A stretch of DNA of 64,000 nucleotides from NCBI RefSeq assembly GCF_006007885.1, contig NZ_VCRO01000003.1, positions 186,001 through 250,000 on the forward strand, read 5' to 3'. Below the pieces are notes generated by a model. It was given only the letters and a program-made list of their open reading frames with translations. It ran no database searches and was not told the origin of the DNA. Made by a program: the position numbers and the translations under genes. This DNA comes from Alteribacter natronophilus (GTDB lineage Bacteria > Bacillota > Bacilli > Bacillales > Salisediminibacteriaceae). Of this stretch, positions 51,570 through 59,718 are shown piece after piece (position 1 is the first letter of the stretch; each line of letters begins with the position of its first letter).

Positions 51570-51769
51570 CTCCGCGTCATTCCTTCCCTCTCTTCATAAA
51601 CATCCTATCTTATTGTATAGAAAAAAGCATGATTATGTAAGGTGGAGGTTTGTTAATATCCGTTTATAGTATGGTCGGAAAACGACCGGGGCATGAGTTT
51701 GCCTAATGAGCTCGTTACCCCATGGCGGACGGGGACCTGACAGGAAGGTTCTTGTCATAAAGATAGTTG

Positions 51770-51850
51770 TTTTACTACACTGCAGGCGGACGCTTTCCGC
51801 GGGAGTCGCCGCCTTCCGCTCCATAATTAATTTTACGAAAAGCAGCAAAT
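51770..51850 (+). mobile_element. Short interspersed inverted-repeat element, type B copy 1
   Basis: The core GCAGGCGGACGCTTTCCGCGGG...GTCGCCGCCTT..GCTC.ATAATTAATTT is shared with 60807-60990. It has no coding capacity, and its GC-rich ends can fold. It lies between aspA and the spoIIB-like gene. Confidence 0.75.
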
Positions 51851-51945
51851 TATCCGAAAAGACCTTCCCGGAAACAGCACTCCCTTGCACACTGATTGTG
51901 ATTTAAAAAAATAAGTATACCTCTTAGTCAGCAAATCGCTCTTTT

Positions 51946-52161
51946 GCGCAGCTGACGCCAGCAGCGAGACTCCTGCGGCAGTGGCGAGCATCCGCATCAT
52001 GCTCTAACTTCGAGGTGCTTCGACGTATTCTGCTTCAGAGCTACGCCTGCAGAGGAAGAAGCAGGGAGTCTTTTCGCCAGGCGAGACCCCGCAGGGCGAA
52101 GCTCGCGGAGGCTCGCCGGCACCGCCGCGGAAAGGGAGCGGATGGCGTTCAGCGGAGCTGC
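51946..52161 (+). mobile_element. Short interspersed inverted-repeat element, type A copy 1
   Basis: The ends GCAGCTGACGCC and GGCGTTCAGCGGAGCTGC are inverted repeats. The body is shared, in opposite orientation, with 56449-56578 but contains an extra block of about 85 bp at 51990-52078. No ORF is supported. It is MITE- or REP-like. Confidence 0.78.
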
Positions 52162-52187
52162 ACGAAACGACGGAAGAGTATACTCAT

Positions 52188-52223
52188 TAAAAAAACACCC
52201 GCCCCTTTTGAAAGGCGGATGTT
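52188..52223 (-). terminator. Terminator of the pilus/spoIIB operon
   Basis: On the minus strand AACATCCGCC pairs with GGCGGGTGTT (one mismatch), followed by TTTTTT. Confidence 0.88.
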
Positions 52224-52244
52224 CTGACAATAGCACAAGAAATT

Positions 52245-53399
52245 CTATGACTCCTTCAGAGCCCCTACAAGCTCCTCATAAAGGAGTACGCTTTCCAGAA
52301 GCCGGTGCTGCAGATCCCAGCCCGTTACACCATTGTGCTGGAGCTGTTCCACCGCTTCCCCGGTCTTTGCGGTCCAGAGTGCGGCCGCTTCCTGAACCGA
52401 AGCAGATTCCCCGTCGAGATCTGCAAGTTTTTCTTTCCATTCGTACCACTGATCAGCCATAGCTGCAAGATCGGCGTCAGGTACTTCTGTACCGTTCAGA
52501 GTAAACGCAGCGCCAAAGCCGAGAAGTTCGTCCACCAGCTGCGTACCGGCGTATAGATACGCGGCTGTCTCCTCATCAACAGACACATTCTCGCCTGAGA
52601 CACTGAATACTTTCGGGTACGTATCATAGCCGGCCTGCGTATAGGCCGCGGCAATATCATCCCCTGCCCCTTTGTTCGGGGCGATACCGATAAACATAAA
52701 GCTTGGGTCCGTATTCCCGGTGAGCACAGCCGGATAGCCTTCCGTCCGCATGCTCCGGACCGCTTCGCTGCCTTTTTCGGCAGTGGAGAATGCCCCTCCC
52801 TGAACGACGTGAACAGTGAGGTTTGGAACCCCTCCAGTAAACTCGTCATCCGTCACGGAACCGACGGGCGCGGACGCTTCAATTGAGCCCCCGTCCATCT
52901 CACCGCCCGATGCTTCCTCGGCAGCAGGAGCAGCCGCCGAGCTGGCATAGTCTCCTTCACCGGTAGTAAAAATGGTATAAAGCATCAGACCGAAGCCTGT
53001 CCCAACTATAATCGCCGACATAACAACCGCCAGCATCCTCCCTGGAAGCTGAAGTTCCGGAAGCACAAACTTCCTTCTGACCGGACGCTTTTTCTTTCGT
53101 TTAACCGGTGGAAGCTTCGGGCTCCCGTCCCGGTTGCCGTCATCCCAGAACGGCTTTCGCAGGATCGATTTCTCCTTATGATGCTTACCGAAATCCACAA
53201 CGTTGCCCTGATCGGCTGTATGATCAGATCCCGGCGGCTCTTCAGCTGCCAGAACCCAGTGAAACACTTCAGGTTCGTCCCTGTTCTTCTCTGATGCCGC
53301 CTCTTCGGACTGGACGCTGCCGCTGTCGTCTTCATCCCGGAAAATCAGTTTCTTTTCGCCATTCATCCGGATCGTAATGACATTCTTTTTATCCACCAC
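52245..53399 (-). CDS. spoIIB: SpoIIB-like SPOR-domain membrane protein
   Basis: This is a bitopic protein of 384 residues. The cytoplasmic start ITIRMNGEKKLIF resembles SpoIIB, and an acidic then basic linker follows. One membrane helix lies near residues 130-155, and a SPOR domain (LTVHVVQGGAFSTAEKGSEAV... near 200-275) that binds denuded peptidoglycan comes after it. SpoIIB targets the engulfment machinery to the sporulation septum. The GTG start at 53399 has AAAGGAG 7 bases upstream. Its place near the prepilin peptidase and maf matches comC-spoIIB-maf of B. subtilis, which supports the call. A second role with the pilus genes is possible. Confidence 0.82.
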   Translation of the reverse strand: MVDKKNVITIRMNGEKKLIFRDEDDSGSVQSEEAASEKNRDEPEVFHWVLAAEEPPGSDHTADQGNVVDFGKHHKEKSILRKPFWDDGNRDGSPKLPPVKRKKKRPVRRKFVLPELQLPGRMLAVVMSAIIVGTGFGLMLYTIFTTGEGDYASSAAAPAAEEASGGEMDGGSIEASAPVGSVTDDEFTGGVPNLTVHVVQGGAFSTAEKGSEAVRSMRTEGYPAVLTGNTDPSFMFIGIAPNKGAGDDIAAAYTQAGYDTYPKVFSVSGENVSVDEETAAYLYAGTQLVDELLGFGAAFTLNGTEVPDADLAAMADQWYEWKEKLADLDGESASVQEAAALWTAKTGEAVEQLQHNGVTGWDLQHRLLESVLLYEELVGALKES

Positions 53400-53516
53400 G
53401 CCCAAACTCCTTTCACGGTGATCGTTATACTTTACTCTATTAACTAGCACCGGCTGATAGAACGGAAAGTTTGCTTTTTCTCGGCATTGGCTTCCTGTTT
53501 TCCTGACTATGTCAGT

Positions 53517-54341
53517 TTAGTCGATAAATGGCTGGTCTCTGTCTTCGTAAATTGGATAATCGGTTTTTGGTGCCTCCTGTTCAAGCTCACCTAATGCCGG
53601 ATAATAGTAGGATGAAACGACGACCTGGAAATCAAGAAGGTCCTCCCCGTCAATAATCATCCGGTCTTCTGTCTCTTCGTCTGCACTCTCATCCTTTGAG
53701 AAATACACTGTCTCTATGTTCATAATTCTCGTAAGATGATCAAGCTCCCCGAGAAAACGGATCAGGTGATCGTACGTATCCACGCGGACGTCCATAGTGG
53801 CCGTCTGTTTATACATACCTTCTCGTTCCTCACCTCGCCACTCACCGCCGACGAAATCCCGTTCTTCCTCGGTTGTAACGGAACCGTCCTCAAGCGGATC
53901 ATCCGAGTCCCCGTCCTCCGGGTCCCTTGTATCCGTATTATCGGTCTCCTGCTCCACTATTTCCCCTTCCGGCGTCACACTGCTGCCGAGCACCTCGTAA
54001 ACCGGCGCTTCCGACTCCATGGTCAGATTCATTACACGTACACCGGAAATTTCCTCACTTCTGTTAATATCCAGCAGAAACTGGTCCGCCAGCGGTACCA
54101 CCGGAAGCTCACGCTGAAGCGGCGTCGAGGAAGCCGTGTGCCCCTCACGTTCCGCCCGTTTGTCCGCGCGTTCTTCCTCAAGATGCTCAATCCGGCTTTC
54201 CTCCTCATAAAGGTCCGCCATTACCGCCTCACGCTCGGACAGCTTCGGCTGCAGATAAAGAAAGTACGCAGCTGCCAGCACGATCAAAAGTAAACCGGCA
54301 GCAGCCGCTGTATACGAAAGGAGACGTCTCGTGTTATCCAT
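53517..54341 (-). CDS. pilO: Type IV pilus assembly protein PilO-like
   Basis: This is a bitopic membrane protein of 274 residues: helix at residues 12-31, a Glu/Arg-rich coiled coil (35-70), then a ferredoxin-like domain split by an acidic low-complexity insert (about residues 130-165). The late segment YDHLIRFLGELDHLTRIMNIETVYF is the recognisable PilO core. Its ATG overlaps the pilN stop by one base. It should form the inner-membrane alignment complex with PilN and PilM. Confidence 0.85.
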   Translation of the reverse strand: MDNTRRLLSYTAAAAGLLLIVLAAAYFLYLQPKLSEREAVMADLYEEESRIEHLEEERADKRAEREGHTASSTPLQRELPVVPLADQFLLDINRSEEISGVRVMNLTMESEAPVYEVLGSSVTPEGEIVEQETDNTDTRDPEDGDSDDPLEDGSVTTEEERDFVGGEWRGEEREGMYKQTATMDVRVDTYDHLIRFLGELDHLTRIMNIETVYFSKDESADEETEDRMIIDGEDLLDFQVVVSSYYYPALGELEQEAPKTDYPIYEDRDQPFID

Positions 54342-55273
54342 TACTCATCGCCTCCGATCTCATCGTCCTCAAAATCAAAATCCAGATCGGCATCGAAATC
54401 AATATCCGCATCCACTTCGTCATCCCCGCTGCCGTTCGGACCGTCGTCATCAAAACCGTCATCGTCAAAGCCATTATCGTCCAGACCGTTATTTATATCT
54501 TCTCCGCCGGAAGGAGAATCTCCTTCACCTTCTGTATCAATCTCCAGATCGAGATCCAGGTCAAGATCCAGATCAGCATCTGTCCCGTTCTCCTCTTCTC
54601 CAGGCGACGCCGGCTCCTCACCTTCCGCCTCATCCTCTGCGAGCTCCTCTTCAAGAGCTTTTACGCCGGCAGGGTCCAGGGTCACCGTCATGGACGCGAC
54701 GTAGTGAGGCAGGTAGACCGCTTCACCTGCAGCAGGCTGGTTCTGGAAGCCGAAGCCCGCACCCGGGTCCGTGTCCTCTTCTTCTTCCTCCGGGATCATA
54801 TCCTCCCCCGCAATCTCATGGAGTGTCACCTGGCTTACCAATCCGGAATCCTCAAGCGCACGGTGGTAATAAGCAACGTCAGCCATCTCGTAAAACGCCG
54901 CTTCTATGTATACATCAAACGGGAAATTGTATTCGTACTCAACGAAGTACCCTTCAGGCGGCATAAGCCTCACCATCTCGTGAAGCACCGTACTTCCAGG
55001 CTGGACTTTCTCATTCATTTCACTGATCATCCCTGCCAGTGTCACCTGATCGGCATCCGAAAGTTCATTGATCTCGGAACGGATTTCCGCCGCCTCGACC
55101 TGACGTTCAAAAAGCTCCTCCTCAAGAGCCAGGGTTTCCCGCTCAACAGCAGAGCCCCAGAACCCGGTGCCGGCAACAGCCAGAAGACAGACAGCCGCCA
55201 GGCCGCCGGTAACATACAGGAGCGTTCTGTCCTTTTTTTCCCGCTTTGGAAGTAAGTTGATTTCAACTGGCAT
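54341..55273 (-). CDS. pilN: Type IV pilus assembly protein PilN-like with acidic tail
   Basis: This is a bitopic protein of 310 residues. It opens with EINLLPKREKK, the PilM-binding INLLP motif of PilN, followed by a membrane helix (about 18-37), a coiled coil and a small alpha/beta domain. From about residue 215 the sequence is almost only Asp, Glu and Gly, with DLDLDLDLD and repeated GFDDDG blocks. That is an extracytoplasmic tail of about 95 residues, which normal PilN lacks. It sits seven bases after pilM. Confidence 0.88.
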   Translation of the reverse strand: MPVEINLLPKREKKDRTLLYVTGGLAAVCLLAVAGTGFWGSAVERETLALEEELFERQVEAAEIRSEINELSDADQVTLAGMISEMNEKVQPGSTVLHEMVRLMPPEGYFVEYEYNFPFDVYIEAAFYEMADVAYYHRALEDSGLVSQVTLHEIAGEDMIPEEEEEDTDPGAGFGFQNQPAAGEAVYLPHYVASMTVTLDPAGVKALEEELAEDEAEGEEPASPGEEENGTDADLDLDLDLDLEIDTEGEGDSPSGGEDINNGLDDNGFDDDGFDDDGPNGSGDDEVDADIDFDADLDFDFEDDEIGGDE

Positions 55274-55279
55274 GTACGA

Positions 55280-56266
55280 CTACACCTCTTTTTTCAGCAG
55301 CAGCCCTACCGTTTCGTGAAAACGCTCAGGAATACTGGTATCGGAATTTGACACACGAAGCTTTGCAGAATCGTACCGCTGCACCGGTATATCAAACTTC
55401 GACCGGCAGTCCTCCTCAAAATAGGAGAGAAACGGATGATCGCCGTCAATGCTTACTTTCGTCAGATCCTTCTCCCCCTGATGGTAGGACGATTCATAGT
55501 AATTTCTCAGTTTTCTGACATCAGACAGAATATCCTCCCACGCCTGCATGACCTCCGCTTCGCTCCCCTTCCACTCATAGGTGAGCTCCCCGTCAATGGA
55601 CTCCACGTCCCAGTTATGGGCTCCTCCGCCCCAGGATATATGGCGCGTTACCACAGGCGTTTCCCCGTTAAATACCGTGAGGAGCACGTGACTCGGGTAA
55701 CACTGCATCACGAGAAGATGCTCATCCGGCTCCTGGTAACGGGCATCGTGGTAGAACCGGTAAAACGCAAGTGGCGTCACATCTGCTGCCACCGGCTTGA
55801 GCTTCACCGTCTCAAACAGCTTCGCGTACTCCGCAACCGCCTCCTCAGGTGCAGCCACAATCAGAAGATGCCGGTGCCTGTCATCGGCTCCCGTCTCCTC
55901 CCAGTCAAACGCCGGCTCATCAAACGGCAGGTGGAGCTGTTTTCCAAGCTCCATATACAAATGCCCCGTCGTCTCCTCGTCCTTGACCTCCCGGGGAATC
56001 GAATGCTCACGGACCACCACAAGGGCATCCGGTATCGTAAACACAATTTTCTGCTTTTTCATCTGCCACTCTTCCACACACTCTTCCAGAATCGTCACCA
56101 GCGTATCCCACTCCGCAATCCGTCCGTTCTCAATGACCCCTTTCGGAAGGTACCGCTCACCGAAATCCGCCACATCGTCCAGGGAAGTATTCTTCCCCCG
56201 CACATACCGGATCGCATGATCTTTCACCGTAATCGCCGCCAGCGCCTGCCTTTTTCCAATTCCCAT
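55280..56266 (-). CDS. pilM: Type IV pilus assembly ATPase-like protein PilM
   Basis: This is a cytoplasmic actin-like protein of 328 residues that binds the INLLP motif of PilN and links it to the motor. The opening AAITVKDHAIRYVRG and the block KKQKIVFTIPDALVVVREHSIPREV match PilM, although the later nucleotide-binding loops are diverged. GGTGAGG precedes the ATG. It lies between pilD (with an intergenic repeat element) and pilN. Confidence 0.88.
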   Translation of the reverse strand: MGIGKRQALAAITVKDHAIRYVRGKNTSLDDVADFGERYLPKGVIENGRIAEWDTLVTILEECVEEWQMKKQKIVFTIPDALVVVREHSIPREVKDEETTGHLYMELGKQLHLPFDEPAFDWEETGADDRHRHLLIVAAPEEAVAEYAKLFETVKLKPVAADVTPLAFYRFYHDARYQEPDEHLLVMQCYPSHVLLTVFNGETPVVTRHISWGGGAHNWDVESIDGELTYEWKGSEAEVMQAWEDILSDVRKLRNYYESSYHQGEKDLTKVSIDGDHPFLSYFEEDCRSKFDIPVQRYDSAKLRVSNSDTSIPERFHETVGLLLKKEV

Positions 56267-56448
56267 CTCGTATCCTCACCTTTAACCAGTCTATGTAAAA
56301 GAAAACAATCATCAGCGTCTATGTAACACCCGTTGATCACTGGTGCTTCGTCTTTATTACCCTTTGCTTCAGACCCGTTGAGCCGCCCCCGCGAAGCTCT
56401 CGAATCCAGTGTCGCTCCATGCGGACACATTTTATTGGGGCTGTGATA

Positions 56449-56578
56449 AAGCTCCGCTGAACGCCCTCCGATCGCTTTCCGCGGCGGTGCCGGCGAGCCT
56501 CCTCAGGCTTCGCCCTGCGGGGTCTCGCCAGGCCCCCCCACTGCCGCAGGAGTCTCACTGCTGGCGTTCAGCTGCGCA
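56449..56578 (-). mobile_element. Short interspersed inverted-repeat element, type A copy 2
   Basis: The ends GCTCCGCTGAACGCC and GGCGTTCAGCTGCGC are inverted repeats. The body is the reverse complement of 51946-52161 without that copy's extra block. It fills most of the 326-base gap between pilD and pilM; no other feature is seen there. Confidence 0.8.
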
Positions 56579-56592
56579 CACTATGAAATACC

Positions 56593-57336
56593 CTACATAA
56601 AGAGCCCGCTGTACCACTGCCAGATCTGGGCGCCGTAGAAATAGGTTATGAGAGTTCCGACGGCAATGGACGGGCCGAATGGGATCGGGCTTTTCCGTTT
56701 TTTACCGAAGAACAGCATCCCGGTTACGCCAACTAAGGCTCCAATCAGGGAAGCTATGAAAATACTCATCACTACCAGCGGAAACCCGAGCACCGTACCG
56801 ATTACCGCATACAGTTTTACGTCGCCGCCGCCCATGCCGCCTTTTGAAACGACTGCAACGAGGAAGAGAAGACCGAATCCGGTAAGCATCCCGGCAACCG
56901 TAAGCCACCACGGCTCCGGAGCCGCGAACGTCAGCCTCAGAAACAGAAGCGGCACAAAGAAGAACACGAGCACTTTGTTCAGAATGAGAAACGACGTCAG
57001 ATCGCTTACCGTGATGATCACAAGGAGCGACACAAACAGAAGACTCACCAGAAGCTCTGCACTCCAGCCGAACTGGACGTAGCTCATAAGGAACAGTCCG
57101 CCCGTAATCAGCTCCATCACCGGATAGAGCGGCGATACCCGCTCCCCGCATTCGCGGCAGCGGCCTTTAAGAAATATGTACGAAAATACCGGAATCAGTT
57201 CCACGGCCTTCAGACGGTGGCCGCACTTCGGACAGCTGGAGCCGGGACTTACGATCGACTGCCTTTTCGGCATCCGTATTCCCACAACATTATAAAAAGA
57301 GCCCATAATCAAACCGAACAAAAACACGTAGATCAT
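56593..57336 (-). CDS. pilD: Prepilin peptidase (PilD/ComC)
   Basis: This membrane aspartyl protease of 247 residues cleaves, and may methylate, type IV prepilins. Two CxxC zinc pairs are present (CPKCGH and CRECGE), followed by the catalytic aspartates, one in TVSDLTS and one in GGGDVKLYA. The ATG at 57336 is preferred because GGAG lies 9 bases upstream and the family starts at this point; a GTG 14 codons earlier has no site. It is the only prepilin peptidase seen and corresponds in position to comC of B. subtilis. Confidence 0.95.
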   Translation of the reverse strand: MIYVFLFGLIMGSFYNVVGIRMPKRQSIVSPGSSCPKCGHRLKAVELIPVFSYIFLKGRCRECGERVSPLYPVMELITGGLFLMSYVQFGWSAELLVSLLFVSLLVIITVSDLTSFLILNKVLVFFFVPLLFLRLTFAAPEPWWLTVAGMLTGFGLLFLVAVVSKGGMGGGDVKLYAVIGTVLGFPLVVMSIFIASLIGALVGVTGMLFFGKKRKSPIPFGPSIAVGTLITYFYGAQIWQWYSGLFM

Positions 57337-57492
57337 AATTACGATCTCCAACCCGATCACCAGCTCTCTGTTATTCACCTGTACTTTTCAATTAATCATA
57401 GACTTCGCTGTAGACGACGTTTTCTGCGTGCACCGCTTCAGCCTGCTCCGGAAGATCGCCCTACAGGGTCTTCCGTCGATGCTTTTTCCTCT

Positions 57493-57536
57493 GCCAGTAT
57501 TGCTTCGAAGCTGGCTAGTTTCGAAGCAATACCGGC
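57493..57536. repeat. Long near-perfect inverted repeat between pilA and pilD
   Basis: GTATTGCTTCGAA (57497-57509) pairs perfectly with TTCGAAGCAATAC (57520-57532), extended by GCC/GGC across one mismatch. There is no T-run. A smaller hairpin (GGAAGA/TCTTCC) lies about 30 bases before it. The rest of 57337-57715 has no gene; this may be a third interspersed element type. Confidence 0.7.
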
Positions 57537-57715
57537 TGGCTCACGAAGCAAAGCTCATTGCTGATCCGCTGGGATCGCCAACTGTCAAAAAAAACACCCT
57601 TTGCTTAAAAACTGGCCACAGCCAGACAAAATATATACATATCTTTCATTATAAGACCTTTCAACGTCGAGAGGAACCGAAACTTGGGAGATTTTGAAAA
57701 TAATTGTCTACATAT

Positions 57716-57745
57716 AAAAAATACAGTCACAAGGACTGTATTTTT
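57716..57745. terminator. Bidirectional terminator after pilA
   Basis: AAAAAATACAGTC pairs with GACTGTATTTTTT around a five-base loop and ends the pilin transcript on the minus strand. Confidence 0.93.
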
Positions 57746-57754
57746 TTTAAATAT

Positions 57755-58210
57755 CTAGTTTAAATCTACAGCATTTCTATTTAGATCGTTAATGTTAACT
57801 TTAGAAGTTATATGATTATCAATTTCAACCAGGTAATCACCATCATTATACTCTACAACAATTTTATAATCCTCTCCGCTAGGGTTTGAAGGTAGATTTT
57901 CCATATAATCGTTATCAACCAAATCAAAATGCTCTCCATCATAAAACAGATAAACTCCATTTTCTGAATTAGCAGTTACTTCAGAATAATTATGAACTCC
58001 GGTAGTCACCATCAAACGAGCAGAATTTACAGCCTGCTCCGCATTTGCAATGTGAGCATCCTTTCTAGAGTTATCCATAATATTACCAATCGCCGGAATC
58101 GCGATCGCTGCGATGATCCCGAGGATGACGATAACCGCAAGCAGCTCGACCAGGGTAAGACCTTTTTCATTCTTCATGATTCTTTTCAGTTTCTGAATTT
58201 GTCTGTTCAC
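57755..58210 (-). CDS. pilA: Major type IV pilin precursor
   Basis: This is a prepilin of 151 residues. The leader ends NEKG, and cleavage before LTLVELLAVIVILGIIAAIAIP leaves the hydrophobic assembly helix with Glu5 in place. The C-terminal globular part has no Cys and is rich in Asp and Asn. The GTG start has GGAGG 9 bases upstream. The N-terminal codons resemble the neighbouring genes, but the globular part is clearly AT-richer, which suggests exchange of that segment. It is the only pilin gene in the locus and is transcribed from its own promoter through a c-di-GMP riboswitch. Confidence 0.95.
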   Translation of the reverse strand: MNRQIQKLKRIMKNEKGLTLVELLAVIVILGIIAAIAIPAIGNIMDNSRKDAHIANAEQAVNSARLMVTTGVHNYSEVTANSENGVYLFYDGEHFDLVDNDYMENLPSNPSGEDYKIVVEYNDGDYLVEIDNHITSKVNINDLNRNAVDLN

Positions 58211-58248
58211 TTTTGTGAACCTCCCTCACTTGTTGTTTTAGAGCACAC

Positions 58249-58390
58249 AAAAAACCGGCAAACGTGGAGAAAGAGGAGTCCGCATCGTGTGGTATGTTTC
58301 CTCTCAGGTGTCTGCCGGTTGCACTACTCGCTCCCTGCGGCCCAAGTGCCCAGATATAGGCCGCAGTTCATAGCTTTCGAGTAATATTTT
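58249..58390 (-). promoter_or_regulatory. Class II c-di-GMP riboswitch controlling the pilin gene
   Basis: On the minus strand CUGGGCACUU and GAGUAGUGCAACCGG match the c-di-GMP-II core. GCACU pairs with AGUGC, and CUGCGGCC pairs perfectly with GGCCGCAG as the pseudoknot. The closing helix is less clear than in the copy at 5.5 kb. The aptamer's 3' segment ACCGGCA (58313-58320) also pairs with UGCCGGU (58254-58260) followed by U5, an intrinsic terminator, so ligand should permit read-through into pilA. The two copies share the core but not the pseudoknot sequence, which is covariation in favour of the fold. Confidence 0.9.
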
Positions 58391-58405
58391 GTTCTCTATA
58401 GTAGT

Positions 58406-58434
58406 ATTATAGTTGATATTTCCTACTTAGGAAA
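58406..58434 (-). promoter_or_regulatory. Candidate pilA promoter with overlapping palindrome
   Basis: On the minus strand TATAAT (58406-58411) has no good -35. Instead a palindrome TTTCCTA-AG-TAGGAAA (58419-58434) covers the spacer and -35 position, which suggests a DNA-binding regulator in addition to the riboswitch. Confidence 0.6.
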
Positions 58435-58509
58435 GATAAAAACCTCAAAATTTCACTATTTCTCAACTAATTCATAGGAAGGAAGTCAGTCTAGGTGAAG
58501 ATACTGCTA

Positions 58510-59712
58510 TTAGATCGTATCGAATATCTCAAACATCGGTATTGCAATTGCTGCTACGATGACCCCCACTACCACGGCAAGACTGACAATCAGGATCGGC
58601 TCGATTGCTGTTTTCAGCCGTTCGGTCGCCTGGTCCACTTCCGCTTCATAAAAATCAGCCACTTTACTGAGCATCGAATCAAGTGCACCCGTCTTTTCGC
58701 CGACTACGACCATTTGTGTTACAAGGGGAGGGAAAATCCAGTGTTTCTCCATCGGTTCAGCCATGCTTTCCCCTTTTTCAAGCGCCTGGCGTGAATCCCG
58801 GATCACTTTTGCCAGCACTTCGTTTCCCACAACCCGTTCAACGATGGATGTGGCATGAAGCACCGGAACGGAACTTGAAAACAGGGAGGCAAGCGTCCTC
58901 GACATTCTTGCAATGGCCGCTTTCTGCAGAAGGGAGCCAAAGATCGGCAGCTTTAAAAGAGCATAATCCAGGTAATACTTGTACTTTTTATCCCTGCTCA
59001 TGAGCACAACGGCCAGAGCGGCCACCGCTGCAAAGACGATCAGAATCCATCCGCTGCGCTGCATCCATTCACCGGCTGCAAGTACCATCGCCGTAAGCCA
59101 CGGCAGTTCTCCTCCAAATCCGGCAAACATATCAGCAAACATTGGCACTACAAACGCCAGAAGAAACATAACGACTCCCGCAGCAACAAACCCGACGACT
59201 GCCGGGTAGGAAACAGCGGAGATGACCTTCTGTTTCGTCTGGTGCTGTTTTTCATAGTACAAAGCGAGGCGGTCAAGAATTTCCTCGATGTTTCCTCCAG
59301 CTTCCCCAGCTTTAATCATGTTCGTAAACAGCGAAGGAAACACGTGACGCTGCTTTTCCGCTGCTTCGGAAAACGTTGCCCCTTTACGAATATCCTCAGC
59401 TGTTGCCTTAAGACCTTCCGCAAGGAGTTTGTTTGAGGTCTGTTCGGCCAGGATTTCGATACTTTCCACAAGGGAGAGACCTGCGTGAAGCAAGGTGGAA
59501 AACTGCCTCAGGAAGATAAGAAAGTCCTTCGTTTTCACACGCTGAAAAAGGGTCACATCTTTATAGAGCCAGCTGTCCAGATGTTTAAGATCGACGACGT
59601 TAATGTTTTTTTCACGGAGCTTCTCCCGTGCCTGCTTTTCAGAATCGCTCTTTAATTTTCCGTTAACGAGGACGCCGTTGCGGTTGCGTCCACGGTACCT
59701 GTATATGGCCAT
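58510..59712 (-). CDS. pilC: Type IV pilus platform protein PilC
   Basis: This inner-membrane platform protein has 400 residues and two type II secretion F domains (about 60-185 and 265-390), each with GLSLVESIEILA- or VPVLHATSIVERV-type motifs and the AGEAGG/VGEKTG pairs. Three membrane helices lie near 165-190, 215-235 and 370-395. PilB and PilT act on it to add or remove pilins. It starts six bases after pilT and ends about 100 bases before the pilA promoter. Confidence 0.96.
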   Translation of the reverse strand: MAIYRYRGRNRNGVLVNGKLKSDSEKQAREKLREKNINVVDLKHLDSWLYKDVTLFQRVKTKDFLIFLRQFSTLLHAGLSLVESIEILAEQTSNKLLAEGLKATAEDIRKGATFSEAAEKQRHVFPSLFTNMIKAGEAGGNIEEILDRLALYYEKQHQTKQKVISAVSYPAVVGFVAAGVVMFLLAFVVPMFADMFAGFGGELPWLTAMVLAAGEWMQRSGWILIVFAAVAALAVVLMSRDKKYKYYLDYALLKLPIFGSLLQKAAIARMSRTLASLFSSSVPVLHATSIVERVVGNEVLAKVIRDSRQALEKGESMAEPMEKHWIFPPLVTQMVVVGEKTGALDSMLSKVADFYEAEVDQATERLKTAIEPILIVSLAVVVGVIVAAIAIPMFEIFDTI

Positions 59713-59718
59713 TGCTAT

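Noticed and set aside
51633-52236. Small proteins in the aspA-spoIIB gap
   Set aside because: The frames lie inside interspersed GC-rich elements, lack ribosome binding sites and match no family.
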